DNA from: Chitinophagaceae bacterium | GTDB lineage: Bacteria > Bacteroidota > Bacteroidia > Chitinophagales > Chitinophagaceae | Length of the DNA: 64,000 nt | Direction: 5' to 3' | Assembly (NCBI GenBank): GCA_019745155.1 | Contig: JAIETM010000004.1 | Location: 344,351-408,350, forward strand | Shown here: in pieces, positions 35,455-44,561 of the stretch | Numbering within the stretch: the stretch's first letter is position 1 | How the letters are laid out: each line of letters begins with the position of its first letter | Notes under the pieces: generated by a model | Told to the model about the DNA's origin: nothing | Database searches by the model: none | What the model saw: the letters and a program-made list of their open reading frames with translations, nothing else | Position numbers and translations under genes: made by a program

Positions 35455-37031
35455 TAGCCCTTCGCCTTGATCATGGCCTTCACCTGTTGCTGGTGCATGT
35501 TCTGCAAGCGCACATAATATACCCCGGCTGGTAATTGACTGCCTTGAAACTGAACCGTATAGCTTCCAGCAGGCAGTTCCTCATCAATGAGATTAGCCAA
35601 CACACGCCCCATGGTATCCATTACTTGCACAAGGGTATGTCCGCCATTGGTTTTATAGGTAATCGTTGTGGTAGATGTGAATGGGTTGGGATAGTTGCGA
35701 ATCAACTCCTCGCCAGAAAGATTGATGGCTTTCATGCAAGCTGCAGACTGTACCAAGGGCAATACTTGATAATTCTTTAGCATGATTTGCTGCAAATCCG
35801 CATCTTTCACACAAAGCCAATTACTCAGCAATGTGGCATACACACTTCTAAAATCTATCTGAAAAGGAATATTGTCATTTACATTGGCATTGGCTGGAAT
35901 CACAGGCGTTGCACCTGAAACACCATTAATCACTTGCTTACCAAATACAAACAATGGCGCTGCAGCACCGTGGTCTGTGCCATTACTACCATTACTCTTC
36001 ACTCTTCTGCCAAACTCTGAGAAAGTCATGCCCACAACTCTTTCATCAACACCTAAAAATTTCAAATCATCCTGAAATGCTTTAATCGCATCGCTCACTG
36101 TTTTGAGTAGATTAGCATGTGTACCTGTGGTGGTATCAGTTGTATTTACCTGACTCGCATGTGTATCAAAACCATCAAAACTAACCATGTAGACCCTTGT
36201 CTTTAATCCGCCCTTAATCAACCTTGCCACAATCTTGAGCTGATCGCCTAAACTGTTGGCACTTGGATAGGTTACCTGTTGCGTAACTTTTGCTGCAGCA
36301 TCCTTAATAACCGTAGCATATCGTTGTGTTTGCTGCGATACCATTCGGATATAAGTCAGCTCTTTACCAGCAGGTGTAGCCGGCGCAGGGTCTTGCGCAC
36401 CATTCAAGAGATTATAAAAATTGGATGTATTGCTGATACTCATACCCATGCTCACAGCGGGGCCTTGTAGTGTGAGCGAACTTACAGAGCCTATTTGTAT
36501 CGCCAGTGGATCGCTCATGCTACTATTGGGATACCCATTGGGAAAATTCGGGTATTCATAATTTAAGTATCTGCCCGTCCAACCACTATTCACCACCTGA
36601 TTACTATCGCTAGCACTCATCCAAATATCTGTTGCACGGAAATGTGAAAAGTTAGGTTGAGGATAGCCTACCGATTGTACAATTCTTAACTGTCCGTTTT
36701 GGTAGAGTTGATGTAGGCCTGTCATAGATGGATGCAATCCAATCTTATCGTGATTGGCTAAGCGCAATACTTTTTGCTCTGGAATAAAAATATTGGCACG
36801 TGCATTTCTATACTCAGGAAAATACTCCAATGGAATCACCATGTTCAATCCGTCATTACCGCCATTTAATTGAATGATGACTAAAACATGATCCGTTTCT
36901 GTTGTAGGCATGAGTAATGCCTGCATCAAGGGATTATCAGCACCAAAAGCTTTTACCGTAAACCCATTGATCAGAGAGGGCAATACGATACCCGCAGGTA
37001 AAGCTTGTCGTAAAAAATCTCTTCTTTTCAT
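35454..37031 (-). CDS. DUF1501 family protein with T9SS type A sorting tail
   Basis: A 525-residue exported protein. The N-terminus MKRRDFLRQALPAGIVLPSL is a twin-arginine-like signal (RRDFL plus hydrophobic stretch). The main part (about 45-430) is the DUF1501/DUF1552-type domain, alkaline-phosphatase-like in fold, with VLVIIQLNGGNDGLNMVIPL and SFDGFDTHASQV, and GTDHGAAAPLFVFG near its end. From about 450 comes a T9SS type A C-terminal domain: NYPNPF, then VQVMDTMGRVLANL and ELPAGSYTVQFQG. It should be exported and then secreted or attached to the surface by the T9SS, whose core is at 43.5-48.3 kb. It follows the DUF1800 gene by nine bases. Confidence 0.88.
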   Translation of the reverse strand: MKRRDFLRQALPAGIVLPSLINGFTVKAFGADNPLMQALLMPTTETDHVLVIIQLNGGNDGLNMVIPLEYFPEYRNARANIFIPEQKVLRLANHDKIGLHPSMTGLHQLYQNGQLRIVQSVGYPQPNFSHFRATDIWMSASDSNQVVNSGWTGRYLNYEYPNFPNGYPNSSMSDPLAIQIGSVSSLTLQGPAVSMGMSISNTSNFYNLLNGAQDPAPATPAGKELTYIRMVSQQTQRYATVIKDAAAKVTQQVTYPSANSLGDQLKIVARLIKGGLKTRVYMVSFDGFDTHASQVNTTDTTTGTHANLLKTVSDAIKAFQDDLKFLGVDERVVGMTFSEFGRRVKSNGSNGTDHGAAAPLFVFGKQVINGVSGATPVIPANANVNDNIPFQIDFRSVYATLLSNWLCVKDADLQQIMLKNYQVLPLVQSAACMKAINLSGEELIRNYPNPFTSTTTITYKTNGGHTLVQVMDTMGRVLANLIDEELPAGSYTVQFQGSQLPAGVYYVRLQNMHQQQVKAMIKAKG

Positions 37032-37040
37032 ACAATAGGT

Positions 37041-38669
37041 TTAAGAAAGCTGATATTCAGCTAGGTTCATCAGGTATTTGATTAAATCACGCAATCTGGT
37101 ACGTACGATATTGGTATTCGCCGTATCGTTAGGATTTGTGATAAACCCATTCCAAGCATTAGACCAATAATAATCCTGCGCTTGTCCGCCCAGCAGAATA
37201 TCCTTCTTCAGTTGTGCTTTGGTTGCGGAAGACAATTCTGTTTGAAACAATATTTCTACAAGTTCATCAATCAATAGGTTAGGATCTTCCGGGTTTTTGA
37301 GTGAGCGTGCATAGGATAACCCATCAATCTGAATTTTCTTTCCACTGAAAGTATATCCATTTACAATCATGGTATCTGTAAACTGATTGCGCTTAGGCAG
37401 GGTATCACTGTTAATCCAAATCTGATAAAACTGTGGTTCTTGATAATAGGCTTTCCAGCCACTTACATCTGGAGGATCACCTGGATTCTGTTGCATATTC
37501 GTACAAGAGCTGACCAGGTAATTATAAAAACCGTAATTGGTCACAAAATCTGATGCAGGTTGAAAACTGATATTAAACTCTCTACACAGGCCTACAACCA
37601 AGTCAAGCGGACTCTTGATCACACAGCCCATACTGAGGCTATCGTAAAAATGCTGACTGCTCAATAAGGTCTTGAGCACAGGCTTTATTTCGTAGTTATT
37701 GTTTCTAAATATTGCTGCTAATGGCGTAATAATATTTTGCTCAACAGATGCATCAATTTCATAATACACAAACCAACGATACAATCTTCTGCAGATGTAT
37801 TTGGCCACTTCATCTACTGCAAAAATCATGTTGAGTAAATCATTCAACTCATCTAATCCCGCTGTAGCTGTATTCCTACCAGTAATCACCGTATTCTTAT
37901 AAAAAGCAGAAAACTGCTTATTGGTTGTATCATGTCTGGATAGTGTAAAAACCGAATTTATCTGCGTTGCATTATTCTGCCAACCGGTCAGCACTTTGGC
38001 AGCTGCTTTTACATCTGCTTCTGTGTACAGGGAGTCGGGACCCTTACCACAGCAAAACAGCTCTTGCAGTTCTCTTCCATAGTTTTCATCCGGGGCAGTT
38101 TTACTATTGAGCTGGCCATTTAAGTATACCAACATGGCAGGATCAATAGTTACCTGCTTCACCAATTCTTTGAAATTACCCAATGCATGGGTACGCAATA
38201 AGTTGTGGTGCTTATAGAGGTATTGCGCATTACTGACATCGTTTGATTCTGTAGCAAAATGATTGTGCCAGAATAAAGTCATTTTCTCTCGAACACTTCT
38301 ATCCTGTTGCACCATACAACCCATCCACCACTTTTTGAAACTGGCCCTTCGTCTAGATTGAATAGTGCCATCATTATTCGGGTCATTCACCCAAGTTTGT
38401 CCTGCAGCAATATTGGTATCGGGTGCTGTAAGCGCACCACTTGTATCATATTCCTTTACAGGCGGCGCTGGCAAAGGCGCTTGAGGATTGATGAGTTCAT
38501 CAACTGAAGCTTGCATCCCCTTATCAAGAAAATATTGTATATCCGCAACAGCTGCACCAAACATGCTGCGCTTTAATAGATGAATCACTTCTGCCCTGCC
38601 CCAGTTTCCTGTATAGGCTTGTAAGCCCGTACTCGGCGGAGCCAAGGGCGTTGGAGGGGGTTTTTCCAT
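37041..38669 (-). CDS. DUF1800 family protein
   Basis: A 542-residue protein of DUF1800. Typical segments are WGRAEVIHLLKRSMFG, FKKWWMGCMVQQDRSVREKM, TLFWHNHFATESNDV and NYGRELQELFCCG; the last is the best-known DUF1800 motif. No signal peptide is evident at the ATG (38669); a TTG-start extension to 38696 is basic and unlikely. DUF1800 and DUF1501 genes often sit together in Bacteroidota and Planctomycetota without a known reaction. Here they form one unit, nine bases apart, so the proteins probably act on the same process. Confidence 0.85.
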   Translation of the reverse strand: MEKPPPTPLAPPSTGLQAYTGNWGRAEVIHLLKRSMFGAAVADIQYFLDKGMQASVDELINPQAPLPAPPVKEYDTSGALTAPDTNIAAGQTWVNDPNNDGTIQSRRRASFKKWWMGCMVQQDRSVREKMTLFWHNHFATESNDVSNAQYLYKHHNLLRTHALGNFKELVKQVTIDPAMLVYLNGQLNSKTAPDENYGRELQELFCCGKGPDSLYTEADVKAAAKVLTGWQNNATQINSVFTLSRHDTTNKQFSAFYKNTVITGRNTATAGLDELNDLLNMIFAVDEVAKYICRRLYRWFVYYEIDASVEQNIITPLAAIFRNNNYEIKPVLKTLLSSQHFYDSLSMGCVIKSPLDLVVGLCREFNISFQPASDFVTNYGFYNYLVSSCTNMQQNPGDPPDVSGWKAYYQEPQFYQIWINSDTLPKRNQFTDTMIVNGYTFSGKKIQIDGLSYARSLKNPEDPNLLIDELVEILFQTELSSATKAQLKKDILLGGQAQDYYWSNAWNGFITNPNDTANTNIVRTRLRDLIKYLMNLAEYQLS

Positions 38670-38816
38670 GTGCCTGATTTTCTTCTTAAGAGACAACCTG
38701 AAATTAAGAATTGCAGCTCAAAAGCCATAAAATGATGGGGAAACAGGTCATCTTTTTGGTTTGATGCAGCAAAACCAAACAAAGGATGTCCTATATTTAG
38801 GGGAAATACCCCCTTC

Positions 38817-39398
38817 ATGACGGAGCAATCTATCATCGCAGGATGCTTACAAAATGATCCTCTGGCACAGCGGGAACTATACAACCGCTATAGCCCGAAG
38901 ATGCTAAGTGTATGTTACCGGTTTGCCCAAAACCGGGAAGATGCTGAGGATATGCTGCAGGAAGGGTTCATCAAAGTATTTACCCAAATACATACATTCC
39001 AGAACAAAGGTGCTTTTGAAGGCTGGATCAGGAGAATTGTTATTCATACCTGTATTAACCTGCTGAAAAAGAACAAAAAGTTCCATGAGCAACTGTCGCT
39101 GGAATATGCTGAAACTGTTCACTTCAAGGAGGAAACCATTCCTTCTATGATGCAGGCCAGACAGGTAGTGGAATGTATCCGACAGCTTCCGCTGGGATAC
39201 AGAACCGTGCTAAACCTGTATGCGATTGAAGGATTCAGCCATAAAGAAATCGGCACCATGCTGGACATAGAGGAAAGCACAAGCCGAAGCCAATATACAA
39301 GAGCAAAAAATATGCTCGAAACCATGTTGATCAAAAAGCGGATTATCGAAAAGCCGAAAGAAGAACTGCAATGGTTGAAAGCATTCAACGGTATTTGA
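38817..39398 (+). CDS. ECF sigma factor (RNA polymerase sigma-70 family)
   Basis: A 193-residue extracytoplasmic-function sigma factor. Region 2 covers LYNRYSPKMLSVCYRFAQN to AFEGWIRRIVIHTCINLLKK; region 4 contains LPLGYRTVLNLYAIEGFSHK and the helix-turn-helix EIGTMLDIEESTSRSQYTRA. The gene starts with ATG 38817 after a near-consensus box (TATATTTA, 38792-38799). The next gene, 22 bases on, encodes a membrane protein with cytoplasmic N-terminus that could hold the sigma factor, in the place of a FecR-type anti-sigma. The genes it controls are not visible here. Confidence 0.93.
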   Translation: MTEQSIIAGCLQNDPLAQRELYNRYSPKMLSVCYRFAQNREDAEDMLQEGFIKVFTQIHTFQNKGAFEGWIRRIVIHTCINLLKKNKKFHEQLSLEYAETVHFKEETIPSMMQARQVVECIRQLPLGYRTVLNLYAIEGFSHKEIGTMLDIEESTSRSQYTRAKNMLETMLIKKRIIEKPKEELQWLKAFNGI

Positions 39399-39420
39399 GC
39401 CGACCCTGTGATGAAAGAAT

Positions 39421-40878
39421 ATGAGCAAGGAGCAAGACCATAACGATTGGCTGGAGTCATTTCTGCAGGAACAAACAGATAAACATCGTTTGTATCCATC
39501 AGATCAGCTTTGGCAGAACATTCATGAGAACATCCATGGCAAAAAACCATGGCCGGCACTCACGATTGTTGCCTTAGCCATATTGGTTGCACTCACCGTT
39601 TCTACTTTACTCAACAACCATCCCGACAAACAAGCATATATCCTTCATCTGCAGGAACAAGCGCAGCAACAAGAGATTGCTGCTTCAGCAAAAGCCACAG
39701 GAGGATCTAGTACTGGCAAACATTATATCAGTCGTTTTTCAGGTGCAGATCTCACTACACAAACCTTACTCATTATACAAGAGCATAATGAGCTTGAAGC
39801 GATATTGAACCATACAGCCTTTGCGGGCCAACAGGCTGTAGTGAAAGTACAGGATAAAGCACCTATCGCTTTCGTACAGCCGGGTATTGCCATTAACAAG
39901 ATCAAGCCCTATGTGGCCATTATAGGTGAGCAAATGATACAACAGGAAGTAAACAATCCTGAACTAGCGGAAGACAATGTAAAAGAAGCACCAGCTGAAG
40001 AAAAAGATATTGCAGGAGATTTCAGAAGATCGATTAAGAAATCTGCAGGACATGAGCATGATGCAGATGATTTCTTGAATGAACATGGCTACAAAGAAAA
40101 CCCTGTGATTAAGAAAAAGGGCACGCCTACCAAGTTTAGCTATCAATTTTGGACATCGCCATCTACCGGCTTTAGAAATCTTGATGAAGGTGCAGCCAGG
40201 TTGCTCAATTCTGCCAATAATACCCCTAACAATGGTTTTACCAGTGCCGTATTTAGCTCAGGTAATAACCAACCAAGTATCCGACACAGACCGGGTTTAG
40301 GTCTGGAGCTGGGTCTTGCATTGTTGTATCAGGTAAAGCCAGCACTGCGTATCAAAGCAGGTGTACAATTCAACATCCGTCAGTACTTAATTGAGGCTTA
40401 CCAATCAGGCTATGAACAAACAGATGTTATTCTGGTAAGAGACGACAGAACAGTTCAAAAACTGCCTGTATTTACCCGTATCAATAATAAAGCCGGATTT
40501 ACAGAAACTGTTATTGACAATAAACTGTATCAGCTGGCTTTCCCAGTAGGCATACAATTAGATATTGTTAAAGGTAAAAGAGTGGGCTTATTGATTGATG
40601 CAAGCATACAACCTACCCTTAACCTAAACAGTAAGCTCTACACACTCACCACAGACTTGAACCATTATTTCGATGGTAGCGCCCTAATCAGAAGATGGAA
40701 CATGAATAGCACCATTGGGCTGAATTTTTCTTACACCACAAGCAATCAGGTTTCTTGGCAAATCGGACCACAATTCCGTTATCAGCACCTGCCTACCTAC
40801 ACCAATGCCTACCCTATTAGAGAGAACTTTAAAGACTTTGGGGTTAAAATGGGTATGTTAATCCCCATTAGACATTAG
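39421..40878 (+). CDS. Inner-membrane-anchored protein with barrel-like C-terminus, candidate sigma partner
   Basis: A 485-residue protein with an unusual plan. Residues 1-43 are polar and probably cytoplasmic (KEQDHNDWLESFLQEQTDKH). One membrane helix follows at about 44-64 (WPALTIVALAILVALTVSTL). A periplasmic helical, charged region runs to about 220. The last 250 residues alternate hydrophobic and polar residues with strand pairs such as LELGLALLYQVKPALRIKAG and SWQIGPQFRYQHLPTY, typical of an outer-membrane beta-barrel (OmpA/porin-like). There is no signal peptide. A protein with both an inner-membrane helix and a barrel-like end, cotranscribed with an ECF sigma factor, could bridge or sense the envelope; function unknown. 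Confidence 0.7.
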   Translation: MSKEQDHNDWLESFLQEQTDKHRLYPSDQLWQNIHENIHGKKPWPALTIVALAILVALTVSTLLNNHPDKQAYILHLQEQAQQQEIAASAKATGGSSTGKHYISRFSGADLTTQTLLIIQEHNELEAILNHTAFAGQQAVVKVQDKAPIAFVQPGIAINKIKPYVAIIGEQMIQQEVNNPELAEDNVKEAPAEEKDIAGDFRRSIKKSAGHEHDADDFLNEHGYKENPVIKKKGTPTKFSYQFWTSPSTGFRNLDEGAARLLNSANNTPNNGFTSAVFSSGNNQPSIRHRPGLGLELGLALLYQVKPALRIKAGVQFNIRQYLIEAYQSGYEQTDVILVRDDRTVQKLPVFTRINNKAGFTETVIDNKLYQLAFPVGIQLDIVKGKRVGLLIDASIQPTLNLNSKLYTLTTDLNHYFDGSALIRRWNMNSTIGLNFSYTTSNQVSWQIGPQFRYQHLPTYTNAYPIRENFKDFGVKMGMLIPIRH

Positions 40879-40898
40879 TAAGCTCTCTCACTGATCCG

Positions 40899-40906
40899 TA
40901 TTTTTG
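40899..40906 (+). promoter_or_regulatory. Bacteroidota -7 box before the lipoprotein-uvrC pair
   Basis: TATTTTTG is an exact TAnnTTTG match and ends three bases before the ATG at 40910, so the mRNA would start at or next to the start codon. Confidence 0.5.
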
Positions 40907-40909
40907 TGC

Positions 40910-41512
40910 ATGCGTTTTTCAATTGGCTTATTCATTGCATGCATGTACTGCAGCACCTTGCTTTCTTGTAAAGAAGGTAAAGAACAGCAAACCAAGGCAG
41001 ACACTGTTAGCTTTTTCTCGCTTAAAGAGCTAATCATGGGTGATGTGAAAGATGCGGTGCAAACGCCTTATCTGCTAGTTGCATATACCATTAATGACAA
41101 GCAAAAAGATTCCATCATCATTGACACAACAGATTTAAAAATCTGGGCGAATCGCTTCTTGCAAAAAGATTTCAATGATCCTGAATGGAAACCTAAGTTT
41201 AATGAGGCAGTCTTTAATGACCAGACTACACAGACTTATACGCTCAGCTATACAACCAAGGATGACAATATTCCTTTAAAACAGGCCGACATCACTGCAG
41301 AAGAAAACAGCAATAAAGTAAAGCGGATATTTGTTCGCCACCAATGGCTATCCGGCGATACAGTTTACTTCACCAATGGTGTGTGGAAGCCCGGTAAAAG
41401 CTTTTGGATCAGTACCACCAAAAAGTTCCAAGACTCAATAAGGCAAACAACCATCAACTACATCAAATGGAACGATAAAGGCCCGTTACCTTTACTCAAT
41501 AATGACCGCTGA
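40910..41512 (+). CDS. Lipoprotein of unknown function
   Basis: A 200-residue lipoprotein: MRFSIGLFIACMYCSTLLSC, with a lipobox (LLSC, Cys20), then a polar beta-rich domain (for example LLVAYTINDKQKDSIIID, VFNDQTTQTYTLSYTTKDDN). The ATG at 40910 is chosen because an in-frame TTG at 40904 lies inside the -7 box. The final 11 bases overlap the start of uvrC, so the two are probably co-translated. Domain family not recognised. A lipoprotein joined to uvrC is odd and suggests shared promoter use rather than shared function. Confidence 0.72.
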   Translation: MRFSIGLFIACMYCSTLLSCKEGKEQQTKADTVSFFSLKELIMGDVKDAVQTPYLLVAYTINDKQKDSIIIDTTDLKIWANRFLQKDFNDPEWKPKFNEAVFNDQTTQTYTLSYTTKDDNIPLKQADITAEENSNKVKRIFVRHQWLSGDTVYFTNGVWKPGKSFWISTTKKFQDSIRQTTINYIKWNDKGPLPLLNNDR

Positions 41513-43313
41513 ACAGTTCCAGCATATAGCCCATACAATACCCGCAGATCCGGGCATCTATAAATACTTCCATCAGAATGGGGAGTTACTGTATGTAGGC
41601 AAAGCAAAGAATTTACGTAAACGCGTAAGCTCCTATTTCACCAAAAGCTTTACCAGCTACAAAACCCATGAGCTGGTACAAAGAATCCATCACATAGAGT
41701 TTACGATAGTAGATTCAGAACAAGATGCTTTTCTGCTGGAGAACGCCCTCATCAAACAATATAAACCTAGGTACAATATCAACCTGAAAGATGATAAGAC
41801 CTATCCTTATATTGTAATCAAGAGAGAACCTTTTCCAAGAATATTTCTCACCAGAAAAAAGATAGCAGACGGCTCAGAATATTTGGGACCGTTTACCTCA
41901 GCGGGCAGGGTAAGAGAATTGTTAGGCATTATCAAACTATTCATCCCTCTAAGAACCTGTAAACTTCCTTTAACCACTGCCAATATTCAAAAGGGAAAGT
42001 TTAAAGTCTGCTTAGAGTACCACTTAGGTAATTGTAAGGGGCCTTGTGAAGGTCTGCAAGCTGAAGCCGAGTATCAGCAGTCATTACAACAGGTTCGAAA
42101 TATCCTGAAAGGCAATTTAGCACCTGTGATGCAACACCTTAAAGAAGAGATGCAACAGTATGCAAGTGATCTCGCTTTTGAGAAAGCAGCCCTGATCAAA
42201 CAGAAAATAGATGAGTTGGAAGCTTATCAAGCCAGATCGGTGATTGTATCAGGACATTTAGGACACTTGGATGTTTTTTCTATTTTAAAAGAGGATGATA
42301 CAGCATATGTCAACTACCTGATGGTTGAGCATGGCACCATAGTACAAACACATACGGTGCAACTAACGACGCAGTTGGAAGAGGATGCAGCAGAAGTATT
42401 AAGCTTTGCAATTGAACAATTACGCGCCACTTTCAATAGCCTTGCTAAGGAAGTGGTGGTTGCTGAAGAAATAGAACTTAGCGGAGAATTGACTATAACG
42501 ATTCCTAAAGGGGGCGACAAAAAGAAGCTACTGGATCTCTCTACCAAGAACGTCAATTATTTCAGAGAAGAAATCAGGAAGAAAAAAATACTGCAGTTAG
42601 AAGGCCGTTCAGATCAAGAAAAGAAGCAGGTGATTTATGAACTGCAAGCCTTCTTGCATCTACAATATGCACCTATACATATTGAATGCTTTGATAACTC
42701 CCACTTTCAAGGTAGTTATCCGGTAAGTGCTATGGTTTGTTTTAAAGATGGCGTACCAAGCAAAGCAGATTATCGACATTACAATGTAAAGACAGTAACA
42801 GGCATTGACGACTTTGCAACAATGCGGGAAGTTGTTTTCAGAAGGTATCGCCGATTAAAAGAAGAAGGGAGCTCTTTACCTCAGCTGGTGATTATAGACG
42901 GCGGCAAGGGGCAATTAAACGCAGCAATGGATAGTATCAAAGCTTTGGGCTTGGAAGGTGAAATGACTTTGGTTGGGTTGGCAAAGAATGAAGAAGAAAT
43001 CTTCTTTGTTGGCGATAAGGAATCATTAAAACTCCCTTGGAATAGCAACAGCATGAAGCTAATCCGCTTTATACGCGATGAGGTACACCGCTTTGGTATC
43101 ACCTTTCACCGAAAGAAAAGATCAGCCGGTACGTTTAAGAACCAGTTAGAAAATATTGAAGGTATTGGTAAGCAGACAGCAGAAAAACTGCTACAGCAAT
43201 TCAAATCGGTAAAAAAAGTGTCAGAAGCCTCAGAACATGCACTAACTGAAGTAGTTGGCTTAGCAAAAGCCAGATTGGTCATCGCCCATTTTAAGCAAAA
43301 GGACTTGGCATAA
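41502..43313 (+). CDS. uvrC: Excinuclease ABC subunit UvrC
   Basis: A 603-residue endonuclease for nucleotide excision repair; with UvrB it cuts on both sides of DNA damage. GIY-YIG domain at the N-terminus (DPGIYKYFHQNGELLYVGKA), UVR motif in LAFEKAALIKQKIDELEAYQ, the RNase H-like domain with ECFDNSHFQGSYPVSAMV and VIIDGGKGQLNAAMD, and helix-hairpin-helix repeats at the end (IEGIGKQTAEKLLQQF). Length is normal. The start overlaps the lipoprotein gene by 11 bases. A terminator follows five bases after the stop. Confidence 0.96.
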   Translation: MTAEQFQHIAHTIPADPGIYKYFHQNGELLYVGKAKNLRKRVSSYFTKSFTSYKTHELVQRIHHIEFTIVDSEQDAFLLENALIKQYKPRYNINLKDDKTYPYIVIKREPFPRIFLTRKKIADGSEYLGPFTSAGRVRELLGIIKLFIPLRTCKLPLTTANIQKGKFKVCLEYHLGNCKGPCEGLQAEAEYQQSLQQVRNILKGNLAPVMQHLKEEMQQYASDLAFEKAALIKQKIDELEAYQARSVIVSGHLGHLDVFSILKEDDTAYVNYLMVEHGTIVQTHTVQLTTQLEEDAAEVLSFAIEQLRATFNSLAKEVVVAEEIELSGELTITIPKGGDKKKLLDLSTKNVNYFREEIRKKKILQLEGRSDQEKKQVIYELQAFLHLQYAPIHIECFDNSHFQGSYPVSAMVCFKDGVPSKADYRHYNVKTVTGIDDFATMREVVFRRYRRLKEEGSSLPQLVIIDGGKGQLNAAMDSIKALGLEGEMTLVGLAKNEEEIFFVGDKESLKLPWNSNSMKLIRFIRDEVHRFGITFHRKKRSAGTFKNQLENIEGIGKQTAEKLLQQFKSVKKVSEASEHALTEVVGLAKARLVIAHFKQKDLA

Positions 43314-43317
43314 AAAA

Positions 43318-43348
43318 GGGGCCAGGATAAACATCCAGCCCCGTTTTA
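43318..43348 (+). terminator. Rho-independent terminator after uvrC
   Basis: GGGGC (43318-43322) pairs with GCCCC (43338-43342), with an inner GGAT/ATCC stem, then GTTTT. It begins five bases after the uvrC stop codon. Confidence 0.75.
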
Positions 43349-43437
43349 AAATCCAATATCCTATGAAAAACCGCAACTAAATTAGAAGAATTTCATCAAT
43401 AGTCAAGAAGACTGTGCCGTTTTTCTTCATAAAAAAA

Positions 43438-43468
43438 TAAAAAGGGCCCTAGTTTTAAGGCCCTTTTA
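43438..43468. terminator. Bidirectional terminator between uvrC and gldN
   Basis: AAAAAGGGCC and GGCCCTTTT flank a ten-base loop. Runs of A and T on the two sides make it a terminator for either strand, so it would end both the uvrC message and the gldKLMN message. Confidence 0.8.
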
Positions 43469-43506
43469 TATTTTCCGTTGAGATTTTTTAAACCAAATCA
43501 TGAACA

Positions 43507-44556
43507 TTAGTAAGACCAGAGGTTTTGCTCAAATGCAAATATCTTCTCCTTGATATTCTCTCCCTCCAGCAATCTGAAAAGAGGATCCTTGATTAAGGAT
43601 GCTAAAGGAAGATTAGACGGATTATTCCACGTAGTCTTAGTAATATAACTAGAGAAGAAACGACTTTCAAACAATTCTTCCCAAGTCATACGTCCGGAAA
43701 AATTTCTTGAATTATATACTTCATATTTAGCCAGTGTTGGACGCAAATCAGGGTAGTACAACCAGAAAAGATCAAAACTTGAAACTTTGTTTCCCACTTT
43801 TCTTTTCAAAACAGGGCATACTCCAATAATTCTAAAATACAATCTGCTTGATTCTTTATCAAAAATCACCTGTTCTTTCAACCTAAACGTATAAATAGAA
43901 TCGAAATTAACAGAAGATGCTCTTGTTATACTAAACGTCACCTCGCCCGTTTCTGGATCGCTTACTGGAACAGTATCAAGTTTACCCGCTAGTTGATTAA
44001 TAATCTTGGCAGTAGAAATTGGCGTTGTAAATCTCTCATCCCCAAAAGCTAGAACGCTATCTTTAGTAATAGCTGATATCAAAACAGCTATGAACCGCTG
44101 ATCTCCATTGTCATCTATTGCTGGATATCTAAAAGATAGATTTGCTTTTTCTCGTGCATCTATTTCCCTCCATATAAACTCACTGAAGAAAGCGTCATCC
44201 TCACGTATATGCTCATACGCAAGTGGCTTTCTATCCTTAATCAGATTTCTATCAACAGCATAGTTATTTCTCATGGATTGAGCCACTTGCGTTTGAAGAC
44301 TCAATGCCGTATCTCGATACTCATACTTTGGGGGTGCAGATTGCTGCTGCATCTGTTGTGCCGCAGGCGGATTAAAATTCAGATCACGCAAATTACCCTT
44401 ACCAGTGGTATCTGGTTTACCTGCTTGTTGTTGAGCGGGCTGCTGTTGCTGCTGAGCAGGCGGATTGGTACGACGACGATATTGTGCATCGGCGTCAATG
44501 ATAGACATCATAGACAAACCCACAAACCCGGCAACCATCCATCTGTTCAATTTCAT
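43507..44556 (-). CDS. gldN: Type IX secretion system protein GldN (PorN)
   Basis: A 349-residue periplasmic T9SS subunit that forms a ring with lipoprotein GldK below the outer membrane. Signal peptide 1-24 (GFVGLSMMSIIDADA), a Gln/Pro-rich spacer (NPPAQQQQQPAQQQAGKPD), then the conserved domain with ALAYEHIREDDAFF-type motif (PLAYEHIREDDAFFSEFIWR) and SFDLFWLYYPDLRPTLAKYE. Length and order (last gene of K-L-M-N) match known operons. The start codon is five bases after the gldM stop, so translation is likely coupled. Loss of this protein in other Bacteroidota blocks secretion and gliding. Confidence 0.93.
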   Translation of the reverse strand: MKLNRWMVAGFVGLSMMSIIDADAQYRRRTNPPAQQQQQPAQQQAGKPDTTGKGNLRDLNFNPPAAQQMQQQSAPPKYEYRDTALSLQTQVAQSMRNNYAVDRNLIKDRKPLAYEHIREDDAFFSEFIWREIDAREKANLSFRYPAIDDNGDQRFIAVLISAITKDSVLAFGDERFTTPISTAKIINQLAGKLDTVPVSDPETGEVTFSITRASSVNFDSIYTFRLKEQVIFDKESSRLYFRIIGVCPVLKRKVGNKVSSFDLFWLYYPDLRPTLAKYEVYNSRNFSGRMTWEELFESRFFSSYITKTTWNNPSNLPLASLIKDPLFRLLEGENIKEKIFAFEQNLWSY

Positions 44557-44561
44557 AGATA

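Noticed and set aside
40904..40909. TTG start for the lipoprotein upstream of uvrC
   Set aside because: It falls inside the exact -7 box, and ATG 40910 gives a standard lipoprotein signal.
43363..43380. A five-codon ORF (MKNRN) between the two terminators after uvrC
   Set aside because: It is too short and is placed after the uvrC terminator with no promoter.
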